Of a DNA stretch of 64,000 nucleotides, positions 10,901-21,069 are shown piece after piece. The position numbers and the translations under genes are program-made. This DNA comes from Antedon mediterranea (Eukaryota > Echinodermata > Crinoidea > Comatulida > Antedonidae). The stretch covers positions 13,140,501 through 13,204,500 of the forward strand of contig NC_092672.1 of NCBI RefSeq assembly GCF_964355755.1. The letters run 5' to 3'. Position 1 is the first letter of the stretch; each line of letters opens with the position of its first letter. Below the pieces are notes generated by a model. The model searched no databases, had not been told where the DNA came from, and saw only the letters and a program-made list of their open reading frames with translations.

Positions 10901-13900
10901 CTTCTGGAACATCTGTGGGTATTTCAACGCCATCCATCAAGGTATGTGAAGTCATAATTATTTGGTTAAAGATATAAAAATTGGGCTATGATCATACTCC
11001 AATGGTTGATCAGCAGATTTTCTGTCAGTTTTTTTGTTTTTATATACTTTATCGAAACAGTTGCCTTATAGAAATCCGATGCTTTCTCAGTGGTTTTTTT
11101 TTCTTTCAATAAGTTGTTAATTTAAATATAAGATCTTCTTTATCATCTGTCAGGTCGAAAGAATATTGTGTATTATGTGTGATTCGTGATCAGTCTGACC
11201 ATGTCATGCAGAATCAATATTTGGTACTTGGTTCTGATTAGTTTAGATAGGTAAACTTGTTTATCCTTTTAACCTCATTCTACAACAAATTTAATCGGTT
11301 TTTAAATGTGTTAGTGGTTTCAGAAATGACGACTTCGGTTGGCAAACTATTCGAATATATGATTACTCATTGTGAAAAACTGGATCTCCATCAGTCCTTT
11401 GTGAAATTTATTTCAGCTTAGATTGCATCTCATTTGAAGGAAGTCTTCCTTGGCTACACCTTCGAAACCTTTTGAAAAATTTCAATCAAGTCACAACGAA
11501 TTCGTCTGTCATACAGGGTTGTTAGGTCAAGAAACTTTAAACGATTTTCATATGAATAAGAATGGATAGCTGGAATTTGATTTGTCGCATGACATTGTCC
11601 TCTTTCAAGTGCGTTTATGTCTTTTTGGAGAATGGATTCCATACCTGGACACAGTACGTAACGTAATGTTTGTAAATAACGTTAAAACCGTATCCATGTA
11701 TATAAAGGACCTCTTAATTACTTAAGGAGTTTTATATCTGTTATCACCGTCAGCCAAGATAGCATAGATGCGAAGGCCTCAAGAAGGAGAACCCATTTAC
11801 CACTCCTTCCAACCTTGATAAAGTCCAATAGTTAGGGTTTGTGAAAACAAAGAATCGATACCCAGGATCCTTTTTCGAGATTTCTGGAAACAACAAATTT
11901 CAACAAAAACTTGTATCATTGAAAGAATGAAAAAAATGTTTATATAATTACATTACAGGGGGTCTCTGACCCCAACAAACACATCTCGACATTAGGTAAT
12001 ATAGGGGGTCCCTGTTTTCGAATTAAAAAAAAAAATTTCTAAATATTATTACATTATTAATATTAATAATATTATAGTAAAAAAACAATCTTTTGGCACA
12101 TATGGCGTTTCATACATATAACACCGACAAAAATCAAAATGATGACTGGTGGACAACACAAAAAAGAAAACAGACTGGTGACAGCCTATTAACAAGGCCA
12201 TATAGATGGCTGCAGTCGCGTGCTCATTAGTGTTTACCGACCGACCAACCGACCGAACAACCTACCAACTGACCGAAATTGCTGAACATGTTTAAAAATG
12301 TTGAAATGTTCAAAAACATTTATATTTTTTTAATCTACACGTGCGTAGCCTGTCACTTTTGACGTGTTCGTATAACGTAATTTCAAGTTGAAAAGTAAGT
12401 CAAGAAAACAGAAATCGGGCAAAAAGAGTGCGTAATAACATTTAACCAACCGACCAACCGACCGACATAGTGAGGTGTAGAGTCGCGTTGCACGCGACTA
12501 AAAGATGTGTGTACTTTACAGAAGTATGTAAAAACAACATTTTGAGAAAATGACACTTTTATATTTAATTTCTAATGTATTTATGTGTAAAATAAAATGT
12601 TTATCTCATAATTACTATAATATAAAGTTTTAAATCAGTTTTTTGGATAGATCTGACGATGTAGATGATTTTCCGTGAATAAAAAAAAATCCTATATTTT
12701 GACCTTTTTTGACCTCTTGACCAGATAAACTGACCATAAAACCCAAAACTGAAGATGGCATCCACCTCTATCGTTTTTTCACCCCACAAAGGATACATTC
12801 AACATGGTTGCCTGCTATTAACAAAAAATTCCACACAAACTTTTTATAGAGGACTTTTGTGTATATGGCCTCTCTACTATCAGGTTGAATTGAAATTTGT
12901 CCTGTGAAGAATTTGTTTTTAAAAAAGAGTGTGGGATCTTATTGAAGAGGGGTGGTATAGGGAGACACTGGGGTCTGTGAAGGCTTTAAACTAATCTAGA
13001 AACCCGCCCTGGGGCGGATATAATTGCTAGTAAGGTATAAATACACTTGTTTTATATTGTGGTAAATACAAGTTTCACTTTTATGGAAAGAAATGAGATC
13101 TATAATTTAGATTTAGAAGTAATTGTTGCTGAATATTTGATACCAACGTAAGTTGTTCCATACTTTTTGCAACTCCAACTTTGAACGATTAGGTAATTAG
13201 TAGGGGTATTATATATCTATTATATAGACAACTTTAGACAGCCTTATATTTAGACAATCCTATGATAAGTGACTATTTTAGAACATTGTGTACAAACAAC
13301 AACCATTATTTAAAGAATTTAATTTTAGTGGCGGCCATTTTGAAATCCAAGATGGTCGACAGATTATCGCTTTACATAGTTATGATTGTATAATGTGTAA
13401 CACCATCAAAACGGACTTGTTCCACATTCATAATTTGTGTTATTGGTGATATTCTAGTTTTAAATAGGGTTATTTAAATGTTGGCGGCCATCTTGAATTT
13501 GGTCCTTAAATTTCTTTATAAAAAATGGCAACACATTTTTTTCCATTCCTTATATTATCAAGATATGAAATCAAAGTCAAAGTTTGCTTTTAACAAAAAT
13601 ATACACGACATTCATATAAACGACATACCAGCCTACACTATATGTGCAATTGTATACCGTATAACATATATTTAATGTAACAGAGAAACAAAATATGAAC
13701 ACATATCAAGCCAAGTTTCCAATAATCAAAGTTTGGTATTTAAGACCTGGAAAGACATAATTCATCTGATACTTCAACGAGTTTTATCTAATACATGTTT
13801 TCAGATTTAATTCAAACATGCTCAATAATAATTTCGACACTAAAACAAATTGTTGCACATTAACTGTCGCATGATTTCATCAATTCAAAGCACAGTTCTT

Positions 13901-16900
13901 GATCATTTGTGTACATGCCTAAGTAGAACTTACGTTCTGTACATCCTAGGTCTACATTTAAATAATTACTAACAATAATTCATAAGTATCTACCTTATTA
14001 TAGGCAAACCTTGTACGGTACAATATTACGTAATACGATTTCGTAATTTCAAGAAAACCATATCCTGAAGTATCATTTTTATAAATACATCATGAGATAG
14101 TTTTCCTTCTTTCCTAAAGGTGACTACTACTGTACAAAAAACAGTAACAATAAACTTATCAAGAGGGTATAACATATATAAGATAACAAGTATCAGTAGT
14201 AGTAACATATTATGAAATAACTACTTTTTCATTACTTTTATTCGAAATATAGCATGTGGTTCGGATACGTTTGGAAGATATTGCAGTATAATTTGTTCAA
14301 GTAAAGATATCGAATCGTGTATGAGAAAGGTGATGTGTCCGCCGTCACCACAGGGATGTTCGTGCACCGATGGATATACTGGTCCAGACTGTCTTGACGG
14401 TACGATACATCTAATATTTATTTTTACATAATATCAATTTTATTCAGTGCTTGGTTTCTGAGTAACGGGACCCCAGCTCCATATACAGCACCCGCTATTC
14501 CCAGATGGTCTACCATCCAAGCTCTAACCAGGCCCAACGTTGCTTAACTTCGGTGATCTGACGAGAACCGGTGTTTCAACGTGGTAAAGCCGTATTACGT
14601 TTAATATGCTTCCATTGCATGCGCAACTAATTATTGTGAGATTCTGAAAGCGTTAGTGGTTATTTAGTGTGTCTGTCAAAAAGAGTACCGTACCAAAAAC
14701 AATCTTTAAATTTGTATAATGATTACAAATAGTATATTAAAGATGTATTGTCCCCCTGAACAAAAATTTTTTTTTTTTTAAAGGCCATTTTAATGATACA
14801 TAAAAGTTATTCACTTTGAAAAAAAATTGGATCAAAAAAAAAATTATTTACCTTAGAAAATCGTAATTTAAAGTAAAAGATAGTCAACCGGAAGTCGGTT
14901 GGCTGGCAGCCAGCTGGCTTCCGGTTTAATTTAACCCTTGACCTGAATTAGCTTATGAATTATGCATATTGTATGATTCTTGTGCGTGTATGTGACCTCT
15001 AGGTCATCAGAAAAAAAATACGACGTGATATGGCGAGACGACGATGTGGGAAAGTTCTGTAGTTTAACAACAAAAAAAACAACTCCTACTTGAAGAAAAG
15101 ACTATGGCTAGGCCCTAGCAGATTGGTAAGTAAGAACTGTAGTTTCTATGGTGTAGCTTTGTTAGTTAGTATAGGCCTAGGAAGCCTAGCTAGCCCATTA
15201 CAGCTGTACTGGCTATCTAGTGTACTATCCCCTATCTATTGGCTAGGCCTAGAGTAGTAGCTAGTCTAGTAGGGGTAGTAGTACTAGGCCTAGTTGTAGG
15301 CCTGAGTGAGGGTTCACCCTGAGTGAGTAGCAGGCCTAGCTAATACTAATAGATACAACTTGTAAGCCTTATTAATAGTTATTGCCAACCTAGCTTTAAA
15401 TAGGATTAGGCCTATAACATTCATCTGTGAGCATGGAGTAAGGAATAAGGTTTTAGCATGGAGGTATAAAAATAAAATATTTTATACCTCCATGGTTTTA
15501 TTGTGACTTGTGTGAATTTCGACACCACCAACTCGTCTTATTTTTAGTATAATACTATAATATTAATAATAGTCTTTAATTTATCATTATTCATATCACT
15601 TTTCATTCATTTTAAAACATTTAATTTTCTTTTCTATGTAGAGTTTGTGATTTAAAAAAATTATACATAAGAGCAGCGAAACTCAAAAAGCGAAAACTTG
15701 TGAATGGCTGCCAAAAATAGAAAATAAGGTCACCACCAGGGCCAGGAGAGATTATGGTGCTTGGTTTTTCCTTCATGATTAATTAGATTTTAATGCTAAT
15801 ATAAATTTGTGAAAATTGTAACTAGGCCTATACTGTACATCCAATAATGTAATTATTTTAGGAAAAATGACCAAATAATCTAAGTTGAATATTTTTTGGA
15901 ATGTGTACTTTACAGTACTTAGTACCGTTATGTTGAAAATTCTTCCAAAGCAATAACGTTCAAACCAACATTCACACAATTAAACTTTTTATGTACATAT
16001 TTTAATAAATAATGTCTTTCTTTTAATAGGTATTAACACACTTGAATGAACAATATGAGCAAGTAGTGGAAAATGGTGAAGAAATCAACACAAAATGTGG
16101 TAGCAACATTCACAATATTTATTTGAACGTTTCTTACTATGACACTTTAAAATGGATGAACAATCACAGAAGACAAGCTATTGCTGTAATGCCACAATCA
16201 ACACATCAATTAATAGTTGAAAATAAATTGTCAACAATAATGCAGAAATTCAATGAAATATACAAGTAATTAACTCATTTTTTACTGTACTGTACTGTAA
16301 ATCTTCACACATTAAAATTATGGTGATTTTATCTCATGTACTGTAGTAGTATTTTTTATTTATTTAATGCTGTATACAAATGTTATTGCTCTAATTATGA
16401 AAACTATACAACATTTTAAAAGCTGGAAAACAACCGACACATTTGCCTAATGCTTTATGATAGTCATCCAATATTTATCTTGTGTTCCACTACCGAGTCT
16501 ACTGCCAGTTGCCTTTAAAATGCTGTATGGGTGTAACTTCTGTTCCAGTCTTCATTAGCTTAAGTCTATAAATTGAAAAACAATGATGTATAAATACAAA
16601 AATCAAATAGAAAATTTAAATATTTCACAATTTATTGCATACATATAATTATTATTTCTGTACATGAATCTGAAGTTTTCAATTTGGGGTACTAATGTAC
16701 AGTAAGGAATCCCTGAAAAGTGCATCTCCTCCCTAAAAAAGGCCTAGTCTAATTACTAGTGTTTTCGTTTTGGTTGCTATCAACAACAATCTATTCTACC
16801 GTCAACTTCTTTGGTACTGTATGCTGATCATTTTCCAAATGTTCGTTTTTTGTCATCAGTTAGTCTTTTTTAGACTTTAAAATTAATTCGAGCTCCAAAT

Positions 16901-19900
16901 GTATATCAGTGGTACATCAACATAGTAGGCCTATTTCCTGTAGCTAGTTGTGGAGTGATGGCTTAGCTAGGTGAGTACGACATATAGGACCTAGCTAGGC
17001 CTCAAAGTGGGTTCCCGTCTACTTTTCTGACCCGATTATCTGCCTGCCTACAGCTGCTGCTACACTACACTACACAGTAGTAAACTGCAGTACTAACTCT
17101 AGGCCTAGAGGCTAGGCCCTACTAGATAGTAGAAGTAGGCTTATATTATAGCCCTAGCCTAGATAGCTAAGCCTATAACTATACGCCAAAAACTATTATA
17201 GGAGGATGTGTCATTCATCTAAAATAGAATTCTACTTACCAGCAAATTAACGGCAGAGCTTTTTACATCATACGATCAGGGAAACCCCAGCACTTTCTTC
17301 TGTTCTTCGCACATGTTTGTTTACGTGGTGAACAGATCGGATCTCCCCTGTTTGGATACTCATTAACATATCATGCATATTTATGAGCTGTTAGCTAACC
17401 ATCGTTATTTTGGAATTTCTGAACTTATGAGTTCGAAAAAATGGTAAACTTATTTTGATTTTTTATAAGCGAAATCAATATTTTTTTCGGATTTTTTTTC
17501 GGCGAAAGTGAATAACTTTATTATAACTACAAAATGGTCTATTCAAAATTTGATTTTTTTTCATCTTTATTTTTCATGTTTTGGGGGACAATACAACTTT
17601 AAGGTAACAAGGACATAAATGTGATTATGGACATTTTGTAGAATGTTCACCTGGAATGTATGGCTCTGATTGTCAGCAGAGGTGCCAGTGTGACGTCAGT
17701 CATTGTGATCGAAAGTTTGGATGTAATGGAACATGTTACGAAGGATATACTGGACCTCAATGCCAAGGTAACCAAACTTAATCGAAGTAGTTAAATATTT
17801 CATCATAATAATCGCCTATCTGTCGAGTACTGATAATGATGACGGTGCTTGTATAACATTAAAAACATATAAAGCTAACAACTAGGCTTATACTCAAATT
17901 CCTAACTTGTGCATCATGCGTAGTCTTTGCTTACCATTTTTAAATATTTTAAGTGTATTTGGAGTCCGTTGCAGCTAAAATGGTTTTATTGTTATTCGCA
18001 CATAATCCTAAATTTATCGTTTTCGATTTTTTTAGATTTTCATATAATATATTATATTTCCGAAAAGTCGATTATTATTGTTTCACACGTCTTTTTGGTA
18101 TAATTGTAAGTAATTCTTTGTATCCGTCTGTGAACATCAACACCAAGTAATTGTAATCAGAGTGGTCTCAACTAACACCTGTACATCTACTTCTCGGACA
18201 ACTGCCACCCGAACAAACCACCCTCCATACCCATTAGGACAATGTTTTTGAGATGTGGCCTCACTAAACTCACTTCTATTTAGTTATAATAGAGCCATGT
18301 TATCAAGGTTTCTTAAAATTCCAAGTGGAAAATTCAATTTGTTCTGGTTTGGACCAGTCTAACCTTTGACCACAAATGTTGAGTGTTTCTATTTAAATTC
18401 GTGTAATTCTGTACCAAATCGCGTTTCAGCTTTGATATTGTACATTTTTCATTGTCAAAATATTTGTGAAACTGTGTTTTAAAAAATATGTCATCAAGAT
18501 CCATTTTTAATAACAATTGTAATTTTGAATAAAAAAATTCAAAAAGTACAATTTTGACCAAACCACTTTACCATATTATTATTTGCATGTAAACTTAATG
18601 TTTTGTATCATTAGACTGATAATTAGAAATAGCTCCTATAGGGTCGTTTGATAATGTTACATCAGTCAGTCCCGATGTTTATAGATTTAAAAAAAAGTAC
18701 TAGGTACTAAAATCAGATTTTAAAAAAAAGGTTTAAAAAGTATTGTAACTTGTTTTGGGTGACTAATATTTTTCATAGGTTTCCTGGAAAAATAGGACGA
18801 CACACGAGTTTCCTTTCTAAAGGTCCCTTCGTGTCGAGTGCCACCAAACGGCGCTCATTCGTATGTTCGCAACGACATGGATTGACCAGCCCATCGGGGT
18901 AACCTCTACTTTTCCGAAAGCACATACGAGGGTTTACACTGGACCTCCAGTTTTAAGTCCTTATCCGCGAAGACTTGTACTACCATATCAACGGTCAATG
19001 AGTGACTTGTTTACCTAAAAAATTAAAATAAAAAATACAGTAGACCAATAATGATGATGAACATTTTAAGTGGGAAAAGGTTGTCATAGAGAGTGTCTAT
19101 AGTAGATTTTGGGGTGGGATATTTCTTTAGTCAAACCACAAAATATTAAATGATATTGAGTTTCTGATTTAAAGGGTAGGGCATTGGACAAGGAAGTTGC
19201 TTTAAATAAAAAAAAATGTTACAATATGAAGAAAGAGAACAATGAAGTAACTCTTTGAAGCACTGAATGGGATCTTTGTGGGTCCTGGTAAGATGAAATC
19301 TAGGGTAGTCCGGCGCGGAACCGGTGCAGCCCTAATAGCCACACTGCCTATTTGTTGCACCATCACCCGGACAACTTAAGAGTGCTGTTACAGTAGGCCT
19401 ATATATTTTTGTAATGTTATGTAAGAAATAGGCTACAGTTGTTTTCAAGGAGTGGTTAGTATTTTCTATGCCTAATATTGGACCAATTGCAAAAGGTTTA
19501 TGGATACTTTTTAACCATAATTTGTTATTGAAAAATGCGAACAAATTAAATGAAATAATTAATTAGCTTCGTACAGTTATCCAGGGGTGTATATGTTGTC
19601 CTGGAAGGTAGTTGTCCAAAAGGTTAATTGTACTTGGAGTAGATATCCTACGGGTGATTGTTCAGGCGGTAGTTGTCCGAGGAGGATAGTTGTCAAGGTT
19701 GTAGTTGTCCTGGTGGTGATTGTCAAGAGGTAGTTGTCCGAGAAAGAGCTTCTTCCAAGAACGATCTACCAGTGAAATGTAAATTTAAATGTTATTTTAA
19801 TTTCAGAATTGGTGCATGATCGTACTTGTTCCAATGGTCACTTTGGTGCTTTGTGTAACTATCCTTGTCACTGCCAACACTCATCAAATTGTCATCGTAA

Positions 19901-21011
19901 TGGAAGCTGTGATAATGGATGTACTTCTGAATGGACAGGGACCGACTGCAGTATTGGTATGTTTTACACAAGCATAGGTGTAACGTTAGTTTTAGGCAAA
20001 ATAATTCGCCATCTAAGGTATATTTTAGTTAAATAGGTAATATTTAAAGGTTTGCATGGCAAAAATTTTTTTATTAAAGTTAGATTTGAGGTAAATCATA
20101 TGATTTCAAAAGATGTATGATTGAGTATTCCTACTTTAATGTGTAATTTTATCTTTAAAGGGTATCTGTAAGGTTTCATTGATTGAATATTATATTATCG
20201 ATTAGCTTAATCATATCAACAAAGTCTTGGAAATTTTAAATCAATGTGATAGAGGCAGATGAAAACTATGCTTACCTACTACAGTAAAATCACAATTACC
20301 TTTCCGTGTAAAGGTATAGTCATTATATCAAAAATTAATTGTACAAAGATAATAATTAAAGTACATCATTTGTGTGTAAATTAATACAGCTTTGCCGTAT
20401 ATATTGAGAAGATTGAACGTGACTGATATACGAGCAACTAGTATAGATGTGTCTCACTTATGGGTATTTGGCGAAGACTTTGGAACTGGACCCGCTACTT
20501 CTTATGTATTGTGTTACCGTAGCACCACCGATTGGCTTTGTCAGAAAACAATACAAAGTCTGTCAACAATCAATGGCTTAATACCAAACACAACACTTGA
20601 AATAAAGGTTCAAGTTTTCAAAAGGATTGGTTATGATGACATTGGAGGTCCTATGAAAACTGTTACAAGAATCAGAACTATTTGTCTTGGTAAGTTCTAA
20701 ACTTGATCAATTAGTTTAATTTGTCTAGTTTTGATTATAGTTTAAAAATGAAAATAAACTCTATACAACTCGCAACAAAACGTATTCTCAGCATTATAAT
20801 CTCTTTTCCTTTTTATTTATTTTTTTACAAAATTCAGTTCTCACCCTTTTGGTGACGACAATATTGTCATTAAAACTGAGTGTGGTAGAATAATAATTGA
20901 CAATTTTATATACAATACTGTTTTATTCATAATTTTATCTTTTTGTATTCATTTTTATTGTAAAAACCTGTACAACCAATAATGGAAGTATAATTATATG
21001 TACAATATATA

Positions 21012-21069
<58 letters not shown>

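Larger units (their letters stand above)
8265..13610. mobile_element. Probable DNA element with long imperfect terminal inverted repeats
   Basis: The left part of the intron 11 insertion (TTTTTGTTAAAAGCAAA at about 8267-8283) is matched in reverse complement near 13583-13599. Both arms then continue, imperfectly, to an AAGATGGCCGCCAA motif about 150 bases inward (near 8425 on the left and 13485 on the right). No transposase reading frame was recognised. It carries nested insertions listed separately, a degenerate GACCGACCAACC tract at 12233-12270 and 12445-12465, and otherwise no gene. Confidence 0.5.
8200..14252. other. Gene A intron 11, enlarged by a 5.4-kb insertion
   Basis: The matching intron of gene C is 623 bp. 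Homology to C stops near 8235 and resumes near 13640 (CAATTGTATACCGTATAA), so about 5.4 kb was inserted. The rest is ordinary AT-rich intron. No host exon was seen inside. Confidence 0.7.

Noticed and set aside
15100-15430. Dense AGGCCTAG repeats as a CRISPR-like or tandem array
   Set aside because: Spacing is irregular, units overlap and the host is a eukaryote; the motif is scattered all over the window.
15432-15450. Resemblance of CATGGAGTAAGGAATAAGG to the 31-bp termini at 35132 and 37410
   Set aside because: The match is short and imperfect and no inverted partner or target duplication was found nearby.
16042-16269. 75-residue ORF inside the 2.86-kb TTAA element as a functional transposase
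   Set aside because: Too short and without a recognisable catalytic motif; kept only as a possible relic in the element entry.
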